This document shows positions 9,101 to 16,602 of a stretch of 64,000 nt of DNA, in pieces (the stretch's first letter is position 1; each line of letters opens with the position of its first letter). This stretch comes from JBGTLU01 sp041743935 (lineage in GTDB: Bacteria > Bacteroidota > Bacteroidia > Sphingobacteriales > Sphingobacteriaceae), in the NCBI GenBank assembly GCA_041743935.1, contig JBGTLU010000057.1, positions 7,166 to 71,165 on the forward strand, in the 5' to 3' direction. A program made the translations under genes and the position numbers. The notes under the pieces were generated by a model that did no database searches, was not told where the DNA came from, and saw only the letters and a list, made by a program, of their open reading frames with translations.

Positions 9101-9420
9101 AAGAAATGGAAAAGACCGAAACCGATTTATTTAACAAGAAATTAAACAGAGAACTGTTGATGAGACAACAGGAAATTTTAACCAGATTACTTGAGGCAGA
9201 TAAAGCAGAACGAGAAAGGGATTTAGACGATAAACGTGAATCAAAATCGGGAAGAGAGTTTGTCCCTAATTATGATTTAGTTTTTGATGAATACAAAAAT
9301 CTAAAAAACAAGGAAATAGAATTATATAAAACATTACCTGCCGGATTGAAACCTTTTTTTAAGTCAAAAATTAATGTTTACTTTGAACAACTTAATAACA
9401 CCAAATCAATCAATGAATGA
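6106..9420 (+). CDS. DUF4175-type large coiled-coil membrane protein
   Basis: An 1104-residue protein of the Bacteroidetes family usually labelled DUF4175. Two membrane segments lie at about 22-45 and 53-75, and a third at about 155-176. An exported beta-rich region follows to about 490 (PAYTKKKSE, YVTDDYGFSRLNLVYQ). From about 500 to 1075 the protein is almost entirely Glu/Lys/Gln-rich coiled coil, interrupted by low-complexity linkers (KPGEKPGREQ). The C-terminus (YDLVFDEYKNLKN) is globular. No catalytic motif is visible. Its 3' end overlaps the anti-sigma-type ATPase gene by 8 bp, which in turn abuts ybeY, so the three form one translational unit. Its function is unknown; a structural envelope role is inference. 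Confidence 0.8.
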   Translation: MQATPYQHLLQRLDDFIRRYYKNQLVKGALFTVAIILSAYLFVVVFGYYSYFSSTIRTVLFYSFLLTNVIILRKYILLPILSYFRLGAVINHETAANIIGKHFPEVEDKLLNILQLKQIHQSDSSTDLVEASINQKINKLQPIPFNNVIQFGENKKYLKYVIAPVCLLVILLFAAPSILSEGVKQVVYHNQVFEKPAPFEFTVLNDDLTALQNEDFKLELKLSGTEIPAEVFLELDGNRYKLDKQSNLRFSYDFKNLQKSANFNFYAVGFNSKTYQLKVLPKASILSFDVDIQYPAYTKKKSEKLRNTGDLTIPAGTVVNWVFTATNSDKISVQLYNELTDATQTTANRFVYSNRLVKSSEFSVYPINNLVNDPEQANYFITVLPDKYPTIEVIERKDSVRSKLLYFTGYVTDDYGFSRLNLVYQLNKENAKPVTIPLNVNKDGSEERFFHYWDLNETNLEPGDEITYYFEIWDNDGISGAKSSRSALFSIKTPSLSELTKQTEINSNVLKQKMADAMKKASEIEREAQRIQEKLLEKKDLSFEDRKQIEQLVNKQKQLEQMVQEIAKENERNQLNNNEFNEFNERIAEKQNQLKNLFDNILDEKTKELIERLQKLLEENNKSLTQEELEKLKLNNNTLEKELDRMLELYKQLEFDQQMQQAIDRLDELAKKQEELADLAKDKTTDLDKLAEEQKKLNDEFNAIKEQLKDLEQKNQDLANPNGFQNPVEKQEEIDKQMKEGLKNLDKKDNGKASQDQRGAAQKMQELAKQLQEMQEEMEGEQLDINSRALREILENLLKVSFNQERIMQELRNTSTNDPKYIELTRKQNALIEDVKMVQDSLLSLSARIPQIESAVNKEIAEIAANLERVITSLADRRTGEANSRQQFVMTSVNNLAVLLTEILNQLQNAKMNAKGSGKSKQRQPSLSELSKMQEEINKRIEKLQQGVKPGEKPGREQSEEIARLAREQQALRNMLNKINQENNKDGKGSLGDLNKLGEEMEKTETDLFNKKLNRELLMRQQEILTRLLEADKAERERDLDDKRESKSGREFVPNYDLVFDEYKNLKNKEIELYKTLPAGLKPFFKSKINVYFEQLNNTKSINE

Positions 9421-9841
9421 GTCTCTCGCCAATGATTCGGAAGAATTATATACCTTGCAAATACCTTCTAAAATAGAGAGTATTGCTATGGTAGAAGGCT
9501 TTTTAGAAGAATTATGCAATACATATAAAGTTTCGCCAGAAACATATGCAAATATCATGACTGCTATGAACGAAGCGGTTGTTAATGCCATTATACATGG
9601 CAATTCTAATAATTTTCAAAAGAAAGTTTACATCAATTTAGATGTACAAAATCGCAAACGATTTGTTTTTACGGTGGCAGATGAAGGCCCCGGATTCGAT
9701 TATAATAAAATAAGTGACCCAACGCTTGCCGAAAATTTAGAATTAGGCGGCGGTCGTGGTATCTTTATCATAAAACACCTGGCAGATCAGGTAATATTTA
9801 ATGAAAGCGGCAATCAATTAGAATTGCATTTTAAGATTTAA
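9413..9841 (+). CDS. serine/threonine kinase-type ATP-binding protein (RsbW/SpoIIAB-like anti-sigma factor)
   Basis: A 142-residue stand-alone GHKL ATPase domain. The N box is NEAVVNAIIHGN, the G1 box DEGPGFD, and the G2 box GGGRGIFIIKH, which are the signatures of anti-sigma factor serine kinases. The family phosphorylates STAS-domain anti-anti-sigma factors and sequesters a partner. No STAS partner is adjacent, so its target is unknown. I chose ATG 9413 over the upstream in-frame ATG at 9374 because it leaves an 8-bp overlap with the preceding gene instead of 47 bp and gives the usual domain length. The stop codon shares one base with the ybeY start (TAATG). Confidence 0.85.
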   Translation: MNESLANDSEELYTLQIPSKIESIAMVEGFLEELCNTYKVSPETYANIMTAMNEAVVNAIIHGNSNNFQKKVYINLDVQNRKRFVFTVADEGPGFDYNKISDPTLAENLELGGGRGIFIIKHLADQVIFNESGNQLELHFKI

Positions 9842-10308
9842 TGCCAAGCATTTTATTTCAGAATCAGGCTGCTTCGTTTTCCTTAAAAAACAAAAATCTA
9901 CTTAAACACTGGATTAAACAAAGCATCCAACATCACAAAGCTCATTTGGGGGAATTGTGTTTCATTTTTTGTTTGGATGATTTTTTGTTGGATTTAAACC
10001 AAAAGTACCTACAACATCAAACCCTTACCGATATCATCACTTTCGATTACTCTACTATCAATACAAAAAATATAAAAATAATTTCTGGTGATATTTTTAT
10101 TAGTGTTGATAGAATCCAAGAAAATGCAAAGAAGTTTAATGTACCCTTTGAAGATGAACTACATCGTGTAATGATTCATGGGGTATTACACCTTTGCGGA
10201 TTTAAGGATAAATCTAAATCGGATAAGCTTAAAATGACCGAAAACGAAAATCTATGTTTATCAGAATTAGGCTTGTTGAAAAAGTCAGCAATTCCAAACA
10301 AATCTTAA
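9841..10308 (+). CDS. ybeY: endoribonuclease YbeY (16S rRNA maturation)
   Basis: A 155-residue single-strand endoribonuclease needed for 16S rRNA 3'-end maturation and ribosome quality control. The signature near residue 118 reads HGVLHLCGFKD: the first two zinc-ligand histidines are present and the third position is Asp, where E. coli has His. ITFDY and GDIFIS are other conserved blocks. It is coupled to the upstream ATPase gene (1-bp overlap). In many Bacteroidetes this gene directly precedes mnmG; here mnmG is 6.3 kb downstream, beyond a pirin and a giant secreted-protein gene. It converges on the pirin gene with a 4-bp overlap. Confidence 0.92.
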   Translation: MPSILFQNQAASFSLKNKNLLKHWIKQSIQHHKAHLGELCFIFCLDDFLLDLNQKYLQHQTLTDIITFDYSTINTKNIKIISGDIFISVDRIQENAKKFNVPFEDELHRVMIHGVLHLCGFKDKSKSDKLKMTENENLCLSELGLLKKSAIPNKS

Positions 10309-11012
10309 TTCATCGGAACTTCGATTATAAGTATCTCTGAGTCTGTTTTTGTGGTAAATTCAAAAGAACTCGTATTGTAAATACCAATTGCGTCTCTATC
10401 CGTCAACTTGTTGTTTGCAATCTCAATTTCTCCATTTAAAACAAAAAAATAAACACCATTACCCGTTTTGCGAATAGTATATTGCTCTTTAGTGTCTTTC
10501 TTAAATCTACCAATGGATATATAGGCATCCTGATTTATCCATAATGCATCACCTCCTTCTGGAGATACAATCAATTTAAATTGTTGTTCGCGGTCTACAG
10601 GCAAATAAGTTTTTTGCTCGTAACGTGGTGTTATGTTTACTTCCTTGGGAATTATCCATAATTGTAAAAACTTCACCTCATTTACCCTTGAATTGTTCAT
10701 TTCGGAATGAGCTATACCACTACCGGCAGACATAATTTGCACATCGTGTGTTTTTATAACTGCTTCTCTACCAGTTGAATCATTGTGGCGCAACTCTCCT
10801 TCTAAAGGGATAGATATGATTTCCATGTTATCATGTGAGTGTGTTCCAAACCCCATTCCTGCCGATACTGTATCGTCATTCAAAACTCGCAATAATCCAA
10901 AACTCATCTTGTTTGGATCATAATAACGAGAAAAACTAAAAGAATGGTAACTTTTTAACCAGCCCAAGTTGGCGGTTCCTCGTTCGTTTGATTTGTGTAA
11001 AATAGTTTTCAT
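10305..11012 (-). CDS. pirin family protein, YhaK type
   Basis: A 235-residue bicupin of the YhaK branch of pirins. Diagnostic parts are the N-terminal GWLKSYHSFSF and YYDPNKMSFG, the metal-site region GFGTHSHDNMEIISIPLEG with two His and a Glu, and AGSGIAHSEMN. It is a cytosolic cupin; E. coli YhaK lacks strong quercetinase activity and may sense oxidative or nitrosative conditions. It is convergent with ybeY, and its upstream region (11013-11284) also serves the oppositely oriented DUF4394 gene. That gap contains a perfect palindrome ATGTTTAAACAT (11040-11051) about 30 bp before this start, a possible operator. Confidence 0.9.
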   Translation of the reverse strand: MKTILHKSNERGTANLGWLKSYHSFSFSRYYDPNKMSFGLLRVLNDDTVSAGMGFGTHSHDNMEIISIPLEGELRHNDSTGREAVIKTHDVQIMSAGSGIAHSEMNNSRVNEVKFLQLWIIPKEVNITPRYEQKTYLPVDREQQFKLIVSPEGGDALWINQDAYISIGRFKKDTKEQYTIRKTGNGVYFFVLNGEIEIANNKLTDRDAIGIYNTSSFEFTTKTDSEILIIEVPMN

Positions 11013-11284
11013 AATTCAAATTATTATTGATAACATTAAATGTTTAAACATATAAACGGAAAAATGGTTTGCTACAAAAAAGTTACCAAACGCCAGAGGG
11101 ATAAATACCTTGTTTCTAAATAAGTGTTTAAACTCATATTGCTGATGTTCAGGTGTTTAAGTTGATGTAGTTCGCTTTAACTTTCATTTTATTCATAATA
11201 TTTAACAATTTGTTAATCAAGTAATTCTAAAACCAACTGGGTTACAAAATACGTAAGTACGGACGATAAATAACAACTTATTTT

Positions 11285-14200
11285 ATGAAAAAAACTTTAC
11301 ACTCCTACGTGAAAAGTACAAAATCCTTTGTGACGGCATTAGCCATTACACTGTTTTTGTACTCGTCAGCTGCCCAGGCGCAGGTGATATGGGCTGTTTC
11401 GGGTAACAACCTCATTTGGTTTAATGCCTCAACACCCGGCACACTAATTAACAACCAACCCATTACCGGATTAGGTACGGGACAAACCATTGAAGGTTTG
11501 GACTTCAGACCCGCAACCGGTGAGCTCTTTTTATTTGCTTACAACAGAACATCGCAAGAAGGTCAACTCTATCGGGTTAATCGTTTAACCGGTGTATCAA
11601 CTGCTGCTGGCGCACCGTTTTTATTGAATGCTGGAACATCAGCTACTCTACGTTTCGGGTTCGATTTTAACCCAACCGTTGACAGAATCAGATTGGTTAC
11701 TAATGAGGGTAAGAACTTCCGCTTAAATCCAATTACTGGTGGTTTAGTTCAAGCTGATGGCGACTTAAAATATGCAACCGGCGACCCTAACTTTGGTACT
11801 GCACCAAAAATTTCTGCGGCAGCATATACCAACAGCTTTATTTCTGCAACCAGAACACAGCTTTTCGTTTTGGATGAATCTCTTAGAGCATTTGCATTTC
11901 AAAACCCACCTAATGATGGTGTTTTAAATACCCTTTCTACTTTAGATTTTATGCTAAATACTACAGACTTAACTGTAGATATGGATATTTGGACTAACCC
12001 AACAACAGGAGTAGAAACAGCCTTTTTGGCTGCCAATCCTACTGGAGCTACAAACGATAACCTATATAGTGTAAACATACAAACAGGTGCTACAACCAAT
12101 TTAGGTGCAATAGGTAGTGGATTACCGGTTCAGTTTATCTCTGCCAGAATTGTGAGAGACCTTCCGGCTATTACCGGAAAGTTGTTGTATGGTCGGTCTA
12201 CCAACAACAATTTAATATCCTTTGATTCGGCTAATCCAGGCTTTATTCGTACAGCCGTTCCTATTACCGGTATAACTACCGGAGAAACCGTAGTAGGAAT
12301 GGATTTCAGACCATTAACCGGAGAACTTTGGGCACTTGGCTACAACCGCAGCAACCAAATGGCATCTTTGTATACATTAAATCTTTCTACCGGTGCTGCA
12401 ACGCTTCGTTCGCCTGCTCCGTTTATGCTCCCATTGGGAACCGGAGCAAACGAAAGAATTGGCTTTGATTTCAACCCAACTGTGGATAGAATCCGAGTAA
12501 TTAGCACTAACGGCGCAAACTTCCGTTTAAATCCCAACAACGGACAAATTGCCGCTACCGATGGCCCTTTGAAATACAATACTGGCGATCCAAACTTTGG
12601 AGTTGCCCCAAGAGCTGGCACTGGTGGTTATACCAATAGCTACATTGCATCTACTGCAACTACATTATATGATATCGACATAAACTTAAACATATTGGCC
12701 ATTCAAACCCCTCCAAACGATGGCGGTTTGCAAACTCTTGGTCCACTAGGTATTACCATAAATTCACCTGCGAATGTAGATTTTGACATCGATTTTGATT
12801 CTGCAAGTGGAATGAATATCGCTTATCTAAATGCTAATTCAGGACCAAATGCTTTTAGTAAATTGTATACCGTAAACTTAACTACCGGTGCTGCAACAGA
12901 AGTAGGCAGTATTGGCTTAAGAGTTGATGTAAGTAACATAACTACATTTATAGACAGAACTTTACCCGCAAATGTGGGTCAGTTGGCCTATGGTTTAATT
13001 ACAAATAATCGTTTGATTTCCTTTGATTTAGATAATCCGAGTGTTATTCGTACAGAAATTCCTTTAGCGGGTATACCAGCTGGTCAAACCATCGAAGGAA
13101 TGGATTATCGCCCACAAACCGGAGAGTTATATGCTTTCGGTTATAACAGAACAAATCAAACCGGACAATTATTTATTATCAATCCATCTACAGGAAACCT
13201 AACTCCTGTATCGCCAAATACCTTTTCTGTACTACTTGGTACCGGCGCCGATGTTAGAATTGGCTTCGATTTTAACCCAACTGTCGATAGAATTCGTTTA
13301 GTAAGTAACAATGGACGAAACTACCGCTTAAACCCAATTACCGGCGGCTTAGTACAAGAAGATGGAATGCTAAGTTATAATAGCGGAGATGCTAATTTTG
13401 GAACACCTGCTCGTATTGGCGCCGTAGGATATACCAACAGTTACATTGCATCAACAGCCACTGCATTATATGATATTGATGAAGACCTAAATATATTGGC
13501 ATTACAAACCCCGCCAAACGACGGTGGTTTAAATACCATTGGTTCACTGGGTATTACTATTAACAAATCAGTTGGATACGATGCTGATATTACTAATAAA
13601 AATGGCGCTAACACCTTCTTTTTAGTAGCAGCAAACGGTAGTGCTACCGTATCGTCACTATATACTGTAAATCTTACTACTGGTGCAGCTACTTTAGTTA
13701 CTAGAATTGGTAATGGTAGTGCAATAAGAAAAGTTACCGCTTTAATAGAACGTAACGTTCCGGAAGCTTTGGTTGGTAATTTGGTATATGGCGTAACCTC
13801 CAACAACAATTTAATTACGTTTGATAGTCAGAACCCAGGCATTATCCGAACTGCCACTCCAATTACAGGAATAGTATCCGGACAAATTCTCGAGGGTGCA
13901 GATTTCAGACCAGCCACCGGAGAACTTTGGGCATTTGGTTACAACAGAACCTTACAAGAAGGTCGATTGTATATCATTGACTTAGCTACCGGAGTTGCAA
14001 CCCCACAGGGTCCAACAAACTTTGTTGTAGCTTTGGGTTCTGATGCCAATATGCGTATTGGATTTGACTTTAATCCAACCGTAGATAGAATCCGATTAGT
14101 AAGCTCTAATCGTGCAAACTTCCGTTTAAATCCAATTACAGGCGGTGTAGTTGCTTCTGATGGTCCATTAGGATATGCATCAGGAGACGCAAACTCAGCA

Positions 14201-16471
14201 AGCTCACCAAGAGTTGGCGCTGGAGCTTATACCAATAGCTTAATTGCCGCTACTAACACTTCTTTGTTTGTAATTGACGAAGGATTAAACATCATGGCTT
14301 TTCAAAATCCACCAAATGATGGTATTCTAAATACAGTTGGCGGATTAGGAATAACTTTAAATGCTACTGCCGGATATGATTTCGATATATTCTTTGATTC
14401 TAACTCTGGTTCGAACATTGGGGTTGTCGCTGCTGCTGATGCAGGCGGTATGCTTGGAAACTTCCACGAATTATACACTATTAACTTAAGTAACGGTTCT
14501 TTAACCAAAGTAGGTAAAATAGGCGGAGGTTTATCTGTAAGAAAAATATCAAACTTCATTAATAGAGTTGCTCCTCTTGCATTAGAGGGAGAGTTGATGT
14601 ATGGATTAACTTCTGGTAATCAATTAATTACGTTTGATAGTGAAAAACCTGAATTTGTACGTTCTGCTGTTCCAGTCACTGGTATTATGGCAGGTCATAC
14701 TTTAGAAGGATTAGATTCTCGTCCTGCTACTGGTGAGTTATTTGCCTTCAGTTATAACCGCACTACACAAGAAGGACGTTTGTACACAGTGAATCCAAGT
14801 ACAGGAGTTGCCACAGCCTTAGGGCCTGGTGCTTTTGGTGTTGCTTTAGGTACTGCAGCTACTGTAAGAATTGGCTTTGATTTCAACCCTACGGTAGACA
14901 GAATTCGCTTGGTAAGTACAACCGGTGCTAATTTCAGATTGAACCCAATCACAGGTGGATTAGTTCAAGCGGATGGATCTTTATCTTATAACACAGGCGA
15001 TGCAAATAATGGTACCCCTGCACGAATTGGTGCAGTAGGATATACCAATAGCTACATTGCTTCAACATCTACATCATTATTTGATATTGATGAGAATTTG
15101 AATATTCTAGCATTTCAAAACCCACCAAATAATGGTGGCTTAAATACAGTTGGTTCTTTGGGAATTACCATTAATCCTGCTGCTGGTTACGATTTAGATG
15201 TAGCTTATGATTGGGTAGAGTGTGTAAACATTGCCTACTTAGCTGCTGCAACCGGATCGTCAAATGCTCATAACTTATACCGTGTAAACACTGCAAGTGG
15301 CGCTACCACATTGGTTGGCGCAATTGGTGGAGCATTATCAGTTCGTAAAATAACTGCTTTCATAGACCGTACGGTTCCACAAAATATTAGTGGTCAGTTA
15401 GTTTATGGCGTTACTACAAACAATAATTTAGTAACATTTGCTACCGGAAATCCAAGAATTATTAGAACCGCTACTCCAATTACAGGTGTTGCTGCTGGTC
15501 AGGTATTAGTTGGATTAGACGTTAGGCCTAATAACATGCAACTATTCGGATTTGGATACAATGCAACAAACGGTACTGGTAGAATTTACACCATTAACCC
15601 CACTACAGCTGCTGCTACTCCTGTTGGATCAGCAGATATTATGGTTGATTTAGGAACAGGCCCTGTAACGTTTGACTTTAACCCTACAGTGGATAGAATT
15701 CGTTTAATGGGAACTAACGGTAAAAACTTCCGTTTGCATCCAGATTTAGGAACTCTTGTAGCTACTGATGGAAATTTAGCTTATGCCATGACAGATCCAA
15801 ACAATGGGCAAACACCAAGAATTGTAACTGGTGCTTATACTCGTAGTTTCGGAGGATCTGGCAACACACGTTTATTGGTGTATGACGGAAACTTAAATAT
15901 CCTTGCTTTCCAAAATCCACCAAACAATGGTACATTAAATACCGTTGGCCCAAGCGGACTAGTATTGAACGGCGCAGACATGACTGCTAGATTAGATATT
16001 TATTACGATGCTGCGAACGCAACAGATACGGCATTCTTTGCTGCAAACACAGTAGGAAGTGGAACTTTTGATAATTTGTACAAAATGAATTTAGAAAATG
16101 GTTCAACTACACTGATTTCTGTTATAGGTAATGGTATAGCATTAAGAAACATAACGATTGCAGTTGATGCGCCAGTAACATCTGTGCGTACCACAGAAGC
16201 ATCTAGAATTGGTAAATTAATGCCAGTATTCCCGAATCCTATTGTTGATGTATCTACTGTTCGCGTAAGCTTAGCCGAAGCTTCTAACGCTCGTATTTCA
16301 TTAATGGATATGTTGGGCAAAGAGGTACTACTAGTTTCAGATAATAAATTATCAGCTGGTGAACATCAATTTAAAATTGATGCCACTAATTTGAATAATG
16401 GCATTTACTTCTTACAGTTAATGATTGACGGCGTTCCTGCTGCAAACACAAGAATTGTAATCAGTAAATAA
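11285..16471 (+). CDS. secreted protein with six DUF4394 units and a T9SS sorting domain
   Basis: A 1728-residue export protein with a signal peptide (cleavage after AAQA, about residue 32). Six consecutive units of about 266 residues follow, beginning near nucleotides 11384, 12180, 12976, 13775, 14588 and 15391. Each unit has the same landmarks: an opening like YGxTxNNxLITFD, RPxTGELxAFGYN, the invariant FDFNPTVDRIRL, NFRLNPITGG and FQNPPNDG. This matches DUF4394, a beta-propeller-like domain of unknown function. The final 85 residues (from about FPNPIVDVS to RIVISK) are a type A T9SS sorting domain. The product is expected outside the cell or on its surface. A strong terminator follows. Confidence 0.88.
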   Translation: MKKTLHSYVKSTKSFVTALAITLFLYSSAAQAQVIWAVSGNNLIWFNASTPGTLINNQPITGLGTGQTIEGLDFRPATGELFLFAYNRTSQEGQLYRVNRLTGVSTAAGAPFLLNAGTSATLRFGFDFNPTVDRIRLVTNEGKNFRLNPITGGLVQADGDLKYATGDPNFGTAPKISAAAYTNSFISATRTQLFVLDESLRAFAFQNPPNDGVLNTLSTLDFMLNTTDLTVDMDIWTNPTTGVETAFLAANPTGATNDNLYSVNIQTGATTNLGAIGSGLPVQFISARIVRDLPAITGKLLYGRSTNNNLISFDSANPGFIRTAVPITGITTGETVVGMDFRPLTGELWALGYNRSNQMASLYTLNLSTGAATLRSPAPFMLPLGTGANERIGFDFNPTVDRIRVISTNGANFRLNPNNGQIAATDGPLKYNTGDPNFGVAPRAGTGGYTNSYIASTATTLYDIDINLNILAIQTPPNDGGLQTLGPLGITINSPANVDFDIDFDSASGMNIAYLNANSGPNAFSKLYTVNLTTGAATEVGSIGLRVDVSNITTFIDRTLPANVGQLAYGLITNNRLISFDLDNPSVIRTEIPLAGIPAGQTIEGMDYRPQTGELYAFGYNRTNQTGQLFIINPSTGNLTPVSPNTFSVLLGTGADVRIGFDFNPTVDRIRLVSNNGRNYRLNPITGGLVQEDGMLSYNSGDANFGTPARIGAVGYTNSYIASTATALYDIDEDLNILALQTPPNDGGLNTIGSLGITINKSVGYDADITNKNGANTFFLVAANGSATVSSLYTVNLTTGAATLVTRIGNGSAIRKVTALIERNVPEALVGNLVYGVTSNNNLITFDSQNPGIIRTATPITGIVSGQILEGADFRPATGELWAFGYNRTLQEGRLYIIDLATGVATPQGPTNFVVALGSDANMRIGFDFNPTVDRIRLVSSNRANFRLNPITGGVVASDGPLGYASGDANSASSPRVGAGAYTNSLIAATNTSLFVIDEGLNIMAFQNPPNDGILNTVGGLGITLNATAGYDFDIFFDSNSGSNIGVVAAADAGGMLGNFHELYTINLSNGSLTKVGKIGGGLSVRKISNFINRVAPLALEGELMYGLTSGNQLITFDSEKPEFVRSAVPVTGIMAGHTLEGLDSRPATGELFAFSYNRTTQEGRLYTVNPSTGVATALGPGAFGVALGTAATVRIGFDFNPTVDRIRLVSTTGANFRLNPITGGLVQADGSLSYNTGDANNGTPARIGAVGYTNSYIASTSTSLFDIDENLNILAFQNPPNNGGLNTVGSLGITINPAAGYDLDVAYDWVECVNIAYLAAATGSSNAHNLYRVNTASGATTLVGAIGGALSVRKITAFIDRTVPQNISGQLVYGVTTNNNLVTFATGNPRIIRTATPITGVAAGQVLVGLDVRPNNMQLFGFGYNATNGTGRIYTINPTTAAATPVGSADIMVDLGTGPVTFDFNPTVDRIRLMGTNGKNFRLHPDLGTLVATDGNLAYAMTDPNNGQTPRIVTGAYTRSFGGSGNTRLLVYDGNLNILAFQNPPNNGTLNTVGPSGLVLNGADMTARLDIYYDAANATDTAFFAANTVGSGTFDNLYKMNLENGSTTLISVIGNGIALRNITIAVDAPVTSVRTTEASRIGKLMPVFPNPIVDVSTVRVSLAEASNARISLMDMLGKEVLLVSDNKLSAGEHQFKIDATNLNNGIYFLQLMIDGVPAANTRIVISK

Positions 16472-16491
16472 TTGGGCTTTAGCGCTCTCTC

Positions 16492-16532
16492 AAAAAGAAG
16501 CCCCGACTTAATCGTCGGGGCTTCTTTTTTTT
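16492..16532 (+). terminator. Rho-independent terminator after the DUF4394 gene
   Basis: An 11-bp perfect stem (16497-16507 with 16514-16524, core GCCCCGAC/GTCGGGGC) and a 6-base loop are followed by a run of T. The A-run before the stem extends the pairing. Confidence 0.92.
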
Positions 16533-16533
16533 G

Positions 16534-16547
16534 GTTCCACGTGAAAC
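16534..16547 (+). promoter_or_regulatory. parS-like ParB-binding site, copy 1
   Basis: GTTCCACGTGAAAC differs from the central 14 bases of the B. subtilis parS (GTTTCACGTGAAAC) at one position. It lies directly after the DUF4394 terminator and 56 bp before mnmG. An identical copy follows 51 bp downstream. Confidence 0.72.
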
Positions 16548-16571
16548 AAAAGATAGATATGTGCTATTTGT

Positions 16572-16579
16572 TACCTTTG
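16572..16579 (+). promoter_or_regulatory. candidate -7 element of the mnmG promoter
   Basis: TACCTTTG fits the Bacteroidetes -7 consensus TAnnTTTG. It lies between the two parS-like sites, and transcription would start close to or inside the second site. I found no clear TTG at -33 at the usual spacing. Confidence 0.45.
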
Positions 16580-16584
16580 TATTC

Positions 16585-16598
16585 GTTCCACGTGAAAC
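16585..16598 (+). promoter_or_regulatory. parS-like ParB-binding site, copy 2
   Basis: An identical GTTCCACGTGAAAC, 51 bp after the first copy and 5 bp before the mnmG start codon. Two exact copies this close argue against chance. ParB bound here could also block the mnmG promoter or translation start region. Confidence 0.72.
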
Positions 16599-16602
16599 AA
16601 AA

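Noticed and set aside
11384..16170. CRISPR-like or satellite DNA repeat array
   Set aside because: The periodicity is about 800 bp, follows the reading frame and is explained by six protein domain units.
16531..16602. N-terminal extension of MnmG by 24 residues
   Set aside because: It starts at TTG, translates the two parS-like repeats and lengthens a protein that has the normal size from ATG 16603.
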